A DNA stretch of 15,991 bases from DASUFH01 sp036274645 (GCA_036274645.1 DASUFH010000060.1:1-15991), one strand, 5' to 3'; shown: positions 8,021 through 15,604, numbered from the stretch's first letter. Made by a program: numbers and translations. The notes: generated by a model from the sequence alone, not told the origin.

Positions 8021-8033
8021 TTGCAGGCTGCAA
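8021..8033. promoter_or_regulatory. short perfect palindrome upstream of MscS gene
   Basis: TTGCAGGCTGCAA is a 6+1+6 perfect palindrome located 37 nt before the chosen MscS start. It could be an operator or a chance match. Nothing else is recognisable in the 121-nt gap. Confidence 0.25.
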
Positions 8034-8105
8034 CATCGCGCGACAGCGGGCCTTCAGGAATGAATCGCGTTCGCGCCGTTCGCCGCCTGACGGCTCCTTC
8101 GCCTT

Positions 8106-9425
8106 TCATGCGGCTCTTTCGCCCAACGAACCGAAGGTTCGTCTGTATTCTTCTTGCACCTGCTCCAGGTCCGACCGGGCTTCCATGACCTGTTCGCAGT
8201 CCGCAACCAGCCTCACCGCTTCGCGCTGGAGCAGCGGCCGAAGCCGGCTGGAGCTTTCACCCGTTGCGAGCTGCGCCAGCGTCCGCAGAAGATGCTGCGA
8301 CACGAGAAGGCTGTTGCGCGCCGCGCTCCGCGCGGGGGCCAGCGTGGATTCCACCAGTTCCGAAAGGGTCGGCCGGCAGTCTACGAGGCGAAGCGCCCCA
8401 TCGTTGTCGAAATGTTTCGATGGAGGCATGTCGCGCGAAGACAGCAGCGCCAGGGCTTCACCCAAACGGTCCACGCACGCCATCGCCGTAAAGGGATCGT
8501 TGATGGCTGGCGACATGGCCCGGACCATGATCAGGACGATCTGCTGGATTCCAAAACTCACGTCCTGCAGGTAGGTCCGGTAATTTCCAAGGGCAAACGC
8601 TCCCCGGATCCTCTGGGCGATGTCTTTCTCTTCGTCTCCAAAACACATGTACCGGGCGATTTGTGCTCCGGTATAGATAAACGCTCCAGGCGGTTGCAGG
8701 CTTTCCACACACAGATCCGCTTCCGTCGCCAGCTTCACCAGCGCTCCGGTGTCAATCATCTGCAGGTAGCCGCTGGAGCGGGCCTGAACCAGCTTCGATC
8801 GAGTGGGGAATTCAGCCGGCAGGTTCCCCTCATCGCCGATGCGCCGGTCGAGAGAATCGCGCTGCGGCAGCAGACGCTCCGCCGCATCGCGAAACTCCCG
8901 TGCGACCGCGGCAAGAATGTTTTCGGCCTGAATCGACTGAGTCGTATGGTGAATGAAGTAGACGAGGACAATGACGCTGCCGATGACCAGGGCAATGGCG
9001 ACCAGAATGGAAATCCCCGGCACAAAGACAGGGCCGGTGTCATTTCCGTGAACAGTCCGCATAACCATCAGACAGTAGATGAACGTGGCGACAAACATGC
9101 CCAGCGTAAACTGGTTGCCTCGATCGCGCATGTAGTTGCGGAGCACGCGCGAGCCGAACTGGTTTGCAGCCAACGCCAGAACCACGACCATGATCGAAAA
9201 CGCGATTCCGGCGGTCGTGATCATCGAGCCGGCAACGGCCTGAAGCAACGCCCGGGCGCCTGCGGGAGAGTGGCGATAAATCCATCCTGTGGCCCGGAGT
9301 CCTTCCAGACCGGCGACACGGTCGATGTACACAAAGATCGCCGAGCCCACCAACGCCGCCGTAATCATCAACATGGGGACGAAAAAGAAACTGGTCCGGA
9401 TGAGGTCTCGGATGCGCCCGAACAT
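8106..9425 (-). CDS. DUF2254 family membrane protein
   Basis: 439 residues from the ATG at 9425. Four membrane segments are visible: about 13-34, 64-87, 106-123 and 136-158. They are followed by FIHHTTQSIQAENI (157-170), the characteristic opening of the soluble part in this family, then a helical C-terminal region of about 270 residues. Also typical is the pattern ALAANQFGSRVLRNYMRD (84-101) between the second and third segments. The function is not known. An open frame continues upstream to 9731, but that extension translates palindromic repeat DNA (VGAVYDRP, AVIDRPY) and is not credible coding sequence. No good Shine-Dalgarno precedes 9425, so the start is less certain than the gene itself. 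Confidence 0.85.
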   Translation of the reverse strand: MFGRIRDLIRTSFFFVPMLMITAALVGSAIFVYIDRVAGLEGLRATGWIYRHSPAGARALLQAVAGSMITTAGIAFSIMVVVLALAANQFGSRVLRNYMRDRGNQFTLGMFVATFIYCLMVMRTVHGNDTGPVFVPGISILVAIALVIGSVIVLVYFIHHTTQSIQAENILAAVAREFRDAAERLLPQRDSLDRRIGDEGNLPAEFPTRSKLVQARSSGYLQMIDTGALVKLATEADLCVESLQPPGAFIYTGAQIARYMCFGDEEKDIAQRIRGAFALGNYRTYLQDVSFGIQQIVLIMVRAMSPAINDPFTAMACVDRLGEALALLSSRDMPPSKHFDNDGALRLVDCRPTLSELVESTLAPARSAARNSLLVSQHLLRTLAQLATGESSSRLRPLLQREAVRLVADCEQVMEARSDLEQVQEEYRRTFGSLGERAA

Positions 9426-9467
9426 TTGTGAACTGAAGAGGCAATTGAACCGCCAACCGTCCACTGT

Positions 9468-9483
9468 GTCTATGACCGCCCAT
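9468..9483. repeat. half-copy of the palindromic repeat
   Basis: GTCTATGACCGCCCAT is the reverse complement of the 16 bases at 2921-2936 and 9662-9677. The sequence diverges where the closing arm of the hairpin should be. It may mark a deletion or an older, decayed copy. Confidence 0.6.
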
Positions 9484-9511
9484 TTCCCAGTAAGAAACGC
9501 GTGTGTCCTGA

Positions 9512-9552
9512 CCCCCTGCCGCTTCGCGGCTCTCCCCCTTCGCAGGGGGAGA
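9512..9552. repeat. nested, mutually exclusive hairpins
   Basis: TCTCCCCC (9531-9538) pairs perfectly with GGGGGAGA (9545-9552) around a 6-nt loop, and GCCGC/GCGGC (9518-9530) forms a second small hairpin. Alternatively CCCCCTGC (9512-9519) pairs with GCAGGGGG (9542-9549), which would break the first stem. Similar CTCCCCCTTCGC-type intergenic repeats occur in other GC-rich genomes, so this is probably a repeat unit. It lies about 90 nt upstream of the DUF2254 start. Confidence 0.6.
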
Positions 9553-9590
9553 ATTCTGGCTCTCCTCGTGACTCCCGCCGCGTCCGCTTT

Positions 9591-9686
9591 GTAGGGGCGG
9601 TCTATGACCGCCCGACGTTCCGAATGGAACCCGTTGGTATCACAAGAATTCACTCCGAAACATGGGCGGTCATAGACCGCCCCTAC
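9591..9686. repeat. inverted pair of palindromic repeat units (copies B and C)
   Basis: The 23 bases at 9591-9613 are the exact reverse complement of those at 9664-9686. Each contains an 8-bp hairpin core (9595-9613 and 9664-9682) with a GTAG/CTAC flank on the outer side. A 50-bp spacer holds GTTCC/GGAAC as a further small stem. This head-to-tail-inverted layout is that of bacterial interspersed mosaic elements built from REP sequences. Confidence 0.85.
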
Positions 9687-9717
9687 AAGCAGAACAAGCG
9701 GACGGGGACCCAGAACA

Positions 9718-10179
9718 TCAGCGGGCGCCAATCTCTTCGATGGCTTTGCGGCAATACCATTTCACCGCATGGCTCATTGGAGGCTGGAGCGTGTCGAGTT
9801 CGGCGGCAGTGCGCCAGGCGATGTCGTGGTGTTCAGCGGGGGCCAGCGTCATCGTGCCGGATCGGGGCCGCGCCCAATAGATCATTCCGATGTGTTCGTG
9901 GGTATCGCTGATGCGATGAATGTCGAGAAAACGGGGTGTGATGAGCGCGCGCGTGCCGTCTTCGGTGGTGGGTGGCCGCTCGCCGAGCAGTTCCACTTCG
10001 AGTCCACTTTCCTCGCGGGCTTCGCGCAACGCCGCCTGTTCGGGATCTTCATCCAGCTCGATGTGACCTCCGAGCGGCAGCCATTTATCGAGCTTGCGAT
10101 GATGTACAAGCAGCACACGGCCTTCGTGGACCACGAAGACCGCTACGGTGAAGTCTATTTTTTCATGGATATGCGCCAT
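9718..10179 (-). CDS. Nudix hydrolase
   Basis: 153 residues. The Nudix box is complete: Gly38, Glu44, then Arg52-Glu53, Glu56-Glu57 and Gly59 in the order G-x5-E-x7-RE-U-x-EE-x-G-U. These residues bind the metal that drives hydrolysis of a nucleoside diphosphate linked to another group. Upstream is an early strand TVAVFVVHEGRVLLV and a WLPLGGH turn. The C-terminal half (TPRFLDIHRI, HIGMIYWARP) would set substrate choice, which cannot be read from sequence. The gene starts 28 nt after fdsD on the same strand and is probably the last gene of the formate dehydrogenase operon. There is no clear ribosome-binding site. A role linked to the NAD-dependent enzyme would be a guess. Confidence 0.9.
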   Translation of the reverse strand: MAHIHEKIDFTVAVFVVHEGRVLLVHHRKLDKWLPLGGHIELDEDPEQAALREAREESGLEVELLGERPPTTEDGTRALITPRFLDIHRISDTHEHIGMIYWARPRSGTMTLAPAEHHDIAWRTAAELDTLQPPMSHAVKWYCRKAIEEIGAR

Positions 10180-10207
10180 AGCCGCCGGCGGTATACCGGG
10201 GAAGAGC

Positions 10208-10435
10208 TTATCCGGCGATTAGAGACCGATGGGTTTTGAGGGCATCGAGGACCAGGCTGTCCAGCCCGGAACTGTTGCCCTCATCCACGTATGTCATGAG
10301 CTGCCGGCGCATGCGGGGATCCCAGAACGCTTTGATGTGCTCCGCTATTCCCTTGGCGCCGTTCGCCTTGTCGGGATCGGACGCGAAGTAGCTCCCGATG
10401 CTGTTGGCCATTTTGATCAGATGCTGGATTTCCAC
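10208..10435 (-). CDS. fdsD: NAD-dependent formate dehydrogenase, delta subunit
   Basis: 75 residues starting at a GTG codon (10433-10435), only 6 nt after the fdsA stop. The sequence LIKMANSIGSYFASDPDKA (6-24) followed by IAEHIKAFWDPRMRRQL (30-46) is the signature of the small FdsD family. FdsD accompanies soluble molybdenum formate dehydrogenases and is thought to help assembly or stability of the complex. The GTG start and tight spacing suggest translation coupled to fdsA. It lies directly after fdsA, where fdsC is found in the classical fdsGBACD order. Confidence 0.9.
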   Translation of the reverse strand: MEIQHLIKMANSIGSYFASDPDKANGAKGIAEHIKAFWDPRMRRQLMTYVDEGNSSGLDSLVLDALKTHRSLIAG

Positions 10436-10441
10436 TGTCGT

Positions 10442-13294
10442 CTACGCCTTGACGGTTTCCCGCGCCTTCAGGAGTTCTTCCTGTTGTTCCGTGAAGTCCT
10501 TGTAGTGTTCCTGCCACTCGGACGGATGGGTCACCAGGCTGACCTGAACTGCGGTCACTTTGTATTCCGGACAGTTCGTCGCCCAGTCCGAGTTGTCGGT
10601 GGTGACGACGTTCGTGCCGGTTGCCGGATGGTGGAATGTCGTGTACACAACACCGGCCTGGATGCGCTCCGTCACGCGGACCTTCATGACGACTGTTCCG
10701 GCGCGGCTCGATACCGCCACCAGAGCGCCGTCCTTGATGCCGCGTTCCTCGGCGTCATGCGGATGCATTTCCAGCGCGTCTTCGTTGTGCCACTGGACGT
10801 TTTCCGTTCGCCGCGTCTGCGCGCCCACGTTGTACTGCGTGAGAATGCGGCCGGTGGTCAGGATCAGCGGATACTTCCGGCTGGTCCGCTCGTCGGTGGC
10901 GATGTATTCGGTGACCACGAACTTGCCTTTGCCCCGCGCGAATCCGCCGACGTGCATGGTGGGCGTACCTTCCGGCGCCTTGTCGTTGCAGGGCCACTGC
11001 ACGCTGCCCAGCCGATCGATCTTCTCGAAGCTGACGCCCTTGAATGTCGGCGTCAGGCGCGCGATCTCGTCCATGATTTCCGAAGGGTGGTTGTAATGCA
11101 TTGAATAGCCCATCGCGTTCGCGATCGCCACGGTGATCTCCCAGTCGGCAAAACCGTTTTTCGGCGGCATGACCTTGCGTACCAGCTGGATGCGCCGTTC
11201 CGCGTTGGTGAACGTGCCGTCCTTTTCGAGGAACGTGGACCCGGGCAGGAACACGTGCGCGAATTTCGCCGTTTCGTTCAGGAACAGGTCCTGCACCACA
11301 ACGCATTCCATGGAGCGCAGGGCGGATTCAATGTGCTGCGTATTGGGGTCGGATTGCGCGAAATCTTCGCCCTGAACGTACATGCCCTTGAAGCTGCCGT
11401 CGAGCGCCGCGTCGAACATGTTGGGGATGCGCAGGCCGGGCTCGTCATCGAGAGAAACGTTCCAGTCCTTTTCAAACAATGCCCGGGTATTGGCGTCGGA
11501 AAGATGCCGGTAGCCGGGAAGCTCGTGAGGGAACGATCCCATGTCGCAGGAACCCTGCACGTTGTTCTGGCCGCGCAACGGGCTGACACCCACGCCTTCG
11601 CGTCCCAGGTTGCCGGTGGCCATGGCGATGTTGGCCATGCCCATCACCATCGTCGATCCCTGGCTGTGCTCGGTCACGCCGAGACCGTAATAGATCGCCG
11701 AGTTCGGTCCTTTCGCGTAGAGGCGCGCGGCCCCGCGGATCGCGTCGGCCGGAACGCCCGTGATCTTCTCGACTTCTTCGGGCGCGTATTTCGGCTGCGA
11801 GACGAACGCTTTCCACGCGGCATATTCGGCGGGATCGCATCGCTCGAGCGCAAACGCGTCGTTGGCGAGACCTTCAGTCACGATCACGTGGGCCAGCCCA
11901 TCGATCAGCGCCACATTGGTACCCGGCTGCAGCTGCAGGTGATACTGCGCCTCGATGTGTGGCGGCGTCCGGACGAGATCGATCGCGCGTGGATCCAGCA
12001 CGATCAGTTTCGCGCCTTCACGCAGGCGCCGTTTCATCTGGGAAGCGAACACCGGATGGCCGTCGGTCGGGTTCGCGCCAATGATCATGATGACGTCGGC
12101 GCTCTGAACCGAATCGAACGCCTGCGTGCCGGCGGAGGTGCCGAACGTGGTCTTCAATCCGTAGCCTGTCGGCGAATGGCAGACGCGCGCGCAGGTATCC
12201 ACATTGTTGTTGCCGAAGACAGCGCGCACGAGCTTCTGCACCAGAAACGTTTCTTCATTGGTGCAGCGCGACGACGTGATCGCGCCGATCGCGCCGCGGC
12301 CGTGCTCGGCCTGAATGCGTTTGAACTCGCTGGCCACATGGCTGATGGCTTCGTCCCAGGCGACTTCCTTCCAGGGGTCGTCGATGCTCTTGCGGACCAT
12401 CGGCTTCAGGATGCGATCCGGGTGCGTCGTGTATCCGATCGCGAAACGTCCCTTCACGCATGAATGACCGTGATTGGCGTGGCCATCCGCATTGGGAACC
12501 ATGCGGACCACCTCACCGCCCTTGATCTCGGCTTTGAACGAGCATCCCACGCCGCAATAGGCGCACGTCGTCACGACGGCCCGATCGGGCTGACCGATCT
12601 GATAGATCGACTTCTCCATCAGGGTTGCGGTGGGACAGGCCTGAACGCACGCGCCGCACGACACACATTCGGAATCCATGAAGGGTTCCATCTGGCCGGG
12701 TGAAACCTTCGAATCAAACCCACGCCCTTCGATCGTCAGCGCAAAGGTTCCCTGGGTTTCTTCGCAGGCGCGGACGCAACGGCTGCAGACGATGCACTTC
12801 GAGGGATCGAAGGTGAAATAAGGATTGGATTCGTCCTTCTGGGCGCTCAGGTGATTGGCGCCGTCATAGCCGTATCGCACGTCGCGCAGTCCGACCATGC
12901 CCGCCATGTCCTGCAGCTCGCAATGGCCATTGGCCGGGCAGGTGAGGCAATCGAGCGGATGATCGGAAATGTAGAGTTCCATGACGCCCCGGCGCAGGTC
13001 GGCCAGCTTGGAAGACTGCGTGCGGACCTTCATGCCGTTTTCGGCCGGCGTGGTGCAGGAAGCCGGGAAGCCGCGTCGTCCTTCGACCTCGACCAGGCAC
13101 AGACGGCAGGAGCCGAACGCCTCGAGGCTATCGGTTGCGCACAGCTTGGGGACGCGCGTTCCGGCCACCGCAGCGGCGTGCATAATCGATGTACCTTCAG
13201 GAACGCTCACCGGCATTCCATCGATTTCCAGGGTGACCTGACGGTCGGATACCCGTTTCGGGGTACCCAAATCACGGTCGGTAATCGATCGCAT
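10442..13294 (-). CDS. fdsA: NAD-dependent formate dehydrogenase, alpha (catalytic) subunit
   Basis: 950 residues. Oxidises formate to CO2 at a Mo-bis-MGD cofactor. Domains in order: a [2Fe-2S] ferredoxin fold (Cys52, 63, 66, 80); a His-Cys3 [4Fe-4S] site (His112, Cys116, 119, 125); two [4Fe-4S] clusters (Cys167, 170, 173, 177 and Cys210, 213, 216, 220); and a molybdopterin oxidoreductase body opening with its own cluster (Cys244, 247, 251, 279). The active site is RVCHSPTG with Cys372-His373, encoded by TGC at 12181-12179, so the molybdenum ligand is cysteine, not selenocysteine. The C-terminal dinucleotide-binding domain is present (LILTTGRILTQYN). AAGGAG lies about 8 nt upstream of the ATG. 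No signal peptide, hence cytoplasmic. The gene lies 92 nt after fdsB and 6 nt before fdsD. Length and motifs are complete. Confidence 0.97.
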   Translation of the reverse strand: MRSITDRDLGTPKRVSDRQVTLEIDGMPVSVPEGTSIMHAAAVAGTRVPKLCATDSLEAFGSCRLCLVEVEGRRGFPASCTTPAENGMKVRTQSSKLADLRRGVMELYISDHPLDCLTCPANGHCELQDMAGMVGLRDVRYGYDGANHLSAQKDESNPYFTFDPSKCIVCSRCVRACEETQGTFALTIEGRGFDSKVSPGQMEPFMDSECVSCGACVQACPTATLMEKSIYQIGQPDRAVVTTCAYCGVGCSFKAEIKGGEVVRMVPNADGHANHGHSCVKGRFAIGYTTHPDRILKPMVRKSIDDPWKEVAWDEAISHVASEFKRIQAEHGRGAIGAITSSRCTNEETFLVQKLVRAVFGNNNVDTCARVCHSPTGYGLKTTFGTSAGTQAFDSVQSADVIMIIGANPTDGHPVFASQMKRRLREGAKLIVLDPRAIDLVRTPPHIEAQYHLQLQPGTNVALIDGLAHVIVTEGLANDAFALERCDPAEYAAWKAFVSQPKYAPEEVEKITGVPADAIRGAARLYAKGPNSAIYYGLGVTEHSQGSTMVMGMANIAMATGNLGREGVGVSPLRGQNNVQGSCDMGSFPHELPGYRHLSDANTRALFEKDWNVSLDDEPGLRIPNMFDAALDGSFKGMYVQGEDFAQSDPNTQHIESALRSMECVVVQDLFLNETAKFAHVFLPGSTFLEKDGTFTNAERRIQLVRKVMPPKNGFADWEITVAIANAMGYSMHYNHPSEIMDEIARLTPTFKGVSFEKIDRLGSVQWPCNDKAPEGTPTMHVGGFARGKGKFVVTEYIATDERTSRKYPLILTTGRILTQYNVGAQTRRTENVQWHNEDALEMHPHDAEERGIKDGALVAVSSRAGTVVMKVRVTERIQAGVVYTTFHHPATGTNVVTTDNSDWATNCPEYKVTAVQVSLVTHPSEWQEHYKDFTEQQEELLKARETVKA

Positions 13295-13386
13295 AACAGC
13301 TCTCCTTAGGGCGTTCCCGGCTACAGGGGCCGGTCAAGGACCTGACCCATGTTTCCGGCGGTATCGTTCATTTCTGCCACGGGCAG

Positions 13387-14946
13387 CTAGACCAGCTGCA
13401 ATTCTTTCACGTCTTTGATTCCAAAGTCCTTGGGAAAATGCCTCATCGCGCTCAGCACCGGGTAGGGGATCAGCCCGCCCAGCCCGCACAGCGAACCGTT
13501 GAGCATCACGTCGCACAGATCGCGCAGAAGATGCAGGTTCGCTTCACGATGACGATCCTGAATGATCTTGTCCATCACCTCGACGCCACGCGTCGAGCCG
13601 ATCCGGCAAGGAGTGCATTTGCCGCAGGATTCCTTGGCGCAGAATTCCATGGCGAAGCGAGCCATTCGGGCCATGTCGACTGTATCGTCGAAGACCACTG
13701 CGCCGCCATGCCCGATCATTGAGCGAATACCTGTAAACGCCTCATAATCCAGGGGCGTATCGAAGAGCGACTCCGGAATATAAGCGCCAAGGGGCCCCCC
13801 CACCTGGACCGCGCGGATCGGCTTTCCGGTCAGGCTCCCGCCGCCGAAATCGTACAGGAGCTGGCGGAGGGTCAGGCCGAAAGCCTTCTCCACCAGGCCG
13901 CCATATTTGATGTTGCCGGCCAGCTGGAACGGCAGCGTTCCACGGGAACGTCCCATGCCGAAATTCTTGTAGAAGGCCGCGCCTTTGTCGAAGATTATCG
14001 GCACGGACGCCAGCGAAATCACGTTGTTGAGAATCGTCGGCCGGCCGAAAAGACCTTCAACGGCGGGAAGAGGAGGCCGGTAACGGATGATTCCGCGTTT
14101 GCCCTCAAGGCTTTCGAGCAGCGCCGTTTCTTCTCCGCAAATGTAGGCGCCGGCGCCGCGGCGCAGCTCCAGATGGAACGTCTTGCCGCTCCCCAGGACG
14201 TCCGCGCCGAGATACCCGGCCTTGTAGGCGGAGTCGATTGCCGCCAGCAGCGCGCGTTCGGCGTGGGGATATTCGGATCGCAGGTAAATGAAGCCGTGAC
14301 TGGCGTTAATGGACAGTCCGGCGATCGTCATTCCCTCGATCAACGTGAAGGGATCACCCTCCATCAGCATCCGGTCGGAGAAGGTTCCGGAATCGCCTTC
14401 GTCCGCATTGCAGACGATATATTTCTGGTCGGACGGCGCATCGAACGCAGTCTTCCACTTGATGCCGGTCGGAAACGCCGCGCCACCCCGGCCACGCAAG
14501 CCGGAATCCAGGACCTGCTGGATGATGTCCGCGCCTTTCATGCTGACGGCGTTGGCCAGGCCCAGGTAGCCGCCGTGCGCTTTGTAGTCCTCCAGCGAGC
14601 GCGGATCGACCACGCCCACCCGCGCAAAGGTCAGACGCTCCTGTTTCTTGAAGTAAGGAATCTCCTCGGTCGGACCGAGGGACAGCGCGTGCTTTCCCCC
14701 CTGGAGGAAGCCGGCATCAAATAAGCCGTGGACGTCTTTGGACGAAACCGGCCCATACGCCACGCGGCCCGCGGGTGTGGCCACCTCGACCAGGGGCTCA
14801 AGCCAGTACATGCCCCGGGATCCGTTGCGGATAACGCTGACCTCTTCACCACGCCGGGCCGCTTCGACCTGGATGGCCCGGGCGACAGCCTCCGCCCCCA
14901 GTGAAAGGGCGCTTGAATCTTGAGGAACGTAAACGGCAGTCTTCAT
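13387..14946 (-). CDS. fdsB: NAD-dependent formate dehydrogenase, beta subunit (FMN/NAD-binding)
   Basis: 519 residues, homologous to NuoF of complex I. An N-terminal thioredoxin-like domain (about 1-100, MKTAVYVPQDSSALSLGA) is typical of FdsB. The flavin/NAD module has GLRGRGGAAFPTGIKW (149-164) and NADEGDSGTFSDR (180-192). RGAGAYICGEETALLESLEG (263-282) follows, and a C-terminal [4Fe-4S] site uses Cys441, 444, 447 (ESCGKCTPC) and Cys487. It passes electrons from the iron-sulfur chain through FMN to NAD+. Its ATG overlaps the fdsG stop by 4 nt (ATGA), a sign of translational coupling. A 92-nt gap to fdsA follows, with no clear terminator. Confidence 0.96.
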   Translation of the reverse strand: MKTAVYVPQDSSALSLGAEAVARAIQVEAARRGEEVSVIRNGSRGMYWLEPLVEVATPAGRVAYGPVSSKDVHGLFDAGFLQGGKHALSLGPTEEIPYFKKQERLTFARVGVVDPRSLEDYKAHGGYLGLANAVSMKGADIIQQVLDSGLRGRGGAAFPTGIKWKTAFDAPSDQKYIVCNADEGDSGTFSDRMLMEGDPFTLIEGMTIAGLSINASHGFIYLRSEYPHAERALLAAIDSAYKAGYLGADVLGSGKTFHLELRRGAGAYICGEETALLESLEGKRGIIRYRPPLPAVEGLFGRPTILNNVISLASVPIIFDKGAAFYKNFGMGRSRGTLPFQLAGNIKYGGLVEKAFGLTLRQLLYDFGGGSLTGKPIRAVQVGGPLGAYIPESLFDTPLDYEAFTGIRSMIGHGGAVVFDDTVDMARMARFAMEFCAKESCGKCTPCRIGSTRGVEVMDKIIQDRHREANLHLLRDLCDVMLNGSLCGLGGLIPYPVLSAMRHFPKDFGIKDVKELQLV

Positions 14947-15428
14947 CCCTTGGCCTCGGATTCCTTGAGAATTTCTTCGAACCGGTCCACGGTGACGCGG
15001 CCGAAGACATCGCCATCGACCATGACCGCGGGGGAGCAGGCGCAGTTGCCGAGGCAGTACACCGGTTCGAGAGTGACCGACCGGTCCGTCGTCGTGCCGT
15101 GGAAATCCACCCCCAGGCGTTTCTTGACGTATTCCGTCAACGCGACGCCGCCGAGAGCCTGGCAGGATTCGGCCTGACAGACGCGGACGACATGGCGTCC
15201 CGGGGCCTCCGAGCGGAAGTCATGATAGAAGGTCACCACACCGTGGACTTCCGCGCGCGTCAGGTTGAGTTCATGGGCGATGATCGGTACGGCTTCCGGC
15301 GGAACGTACCCCATGGAGTCCTGGATACCGTGCAGAATGGGTATCAGGGCCCCGGCCTTATCCTTGAGATCGTTAACGATTCTCAGTATTTCCGCCTGCT
15401 GGCGGTCTTGCTTTACGGTTGATGACAT
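14943..15428 (-). CDS. fdsG: NAD-dependent formate dehydrogenase, gamma subunit (NuoE-like)
   Basis: 161 residues, with a thioredoxin-like [2Fe-2S] fold as in NuoE. The four ligands are visible: Cys84 and Cys89 (RVCQAESC) and Cys125 and Cys129 (CLGNC). The N-terminal helical part (ILHGIQDSMGYVPPEAV, 31-47) and VHGVVTFYHDF (61-71) are typical. It is the first gene of the operon; the stop overlaps the fdsB start. The ribosome-binding site is weak, only a GGA 12 nt before the ATG. Confidence 0.95.
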   Translation of the reverse strand: MSSTVKQDRQQAEILRIVNDLKDKAGALIPILHGIQDSMGYVPPEAVPIIAHELNLTRAEVHGVVTFYHDFRSEAPGRHVVRVCQAESCQALGGVALTEYVKKRLGVDFHGTTTDRSVTLEPVYCLGNCACSPAVMVDGDVFGRVTVDRFEEILKESEAKG

Positions 15429-15479
15429 GGCGACACAAATTCCAAAAAGACAGGCATGAACTTCTCAAACGGGAGGTCC

Positions 15480-15524
15480 CGCGAAGCCGTAGCATAGAGC
15501 GCGCGAAGCCGTAAGCATAGAGCG
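15480..15524. repeat. tandem 22/23-nt direct repeat upstream of fdsG
   Basis: Two adjacent copies, 15480-15501 and 15502-15524, differ only by one extra A. Each begins CGCGAAGCCGTA and ends GCATAGAGCG. They sit 52 nt upstream of the fdsG start. They may be regulator sites, part of a dispersed repeat, or a slippage product. Confidence 0.7.
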
Positions 15525-15542
15525 AATGAACGATTTTGGGAA
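15514..15542 (-). promoter_or_regulatory. fdsG: possible promoter of the formate dehydrogenase operon
   Basis: On the - strand TTCCCA (15542-15537) and TATGCT (15519-15514) are 17 nt apart, each matching 4 of 6 bases of the sigma-70 boxes. The -35 lies in the hairpin at 15538-15563 and the -10 in the first tandem repeat met from upstream. This is weak evidence, and this lineage's promoter rules may differ. Confidence 0.25.
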
Positions 15543-15563
15543 TCCCACCTGGGCAGGATTCCC
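15538..15563. terminator. hairpin between the edge gene and the formate dehydrogenase operon
   Basis: GGGAATCC (15538-15545) and GGATTCCC (15556-15563) form a perfect 8-bp stem with a 10-nt loop. It lies 42 nt downstream of the stop of the - strand edge gene and upstream of fdsG. In that direction it is followed by AAAA rather than T's, so it is not a standard intrinsic terminator and may instead be an operator or repeat unit. Confidence 0.4.
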
Positions 15564-15604
15564 TTGAGCGGCTTGCGTTCGGTAGCGCGTTCCGAGCGGG
15601 ATAA

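Larger units (their letters stand above)
9426..9717. other. gene-free block built from palindromic repeats
   Basis: 292 bp without a credible gene, between the Nudix gene and the DUF2254 gene (both -). It contains a half-copy of the GGGCGGTC repeat, two nested hairpins, and an inverted pair of complete repeat units. Any promoter for the DUF2254 gene must lie here, but I cannot point to one. Confidence 0.75.

Noticed and set aside
8154..9431. 425-codon + strand frame opposite the DUF2254 gene
   Set aside because: It is rich in Arg, His and Gln, with no recognisable domain, and mirrors the third-position bias of the real - strand gene.
10229..11104. Long + strand frames opposite fdsA (also 11255-12463)
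   Set aside because: The - strand carries a complete catalytic subunit with all metal ligands; these are complementary shadows.
12170..12190. Possible selenocysteine at the formate dehydrogenase active site
   Set aside because: The codon for residue 372 is TGC (12181-12179), a normal cysteine, with no in-frame TGA.
15480..15524. Tandem repeat as a minimal CRISPR array
   Set aside because: The units abut with no spacers and no cas gene is present.
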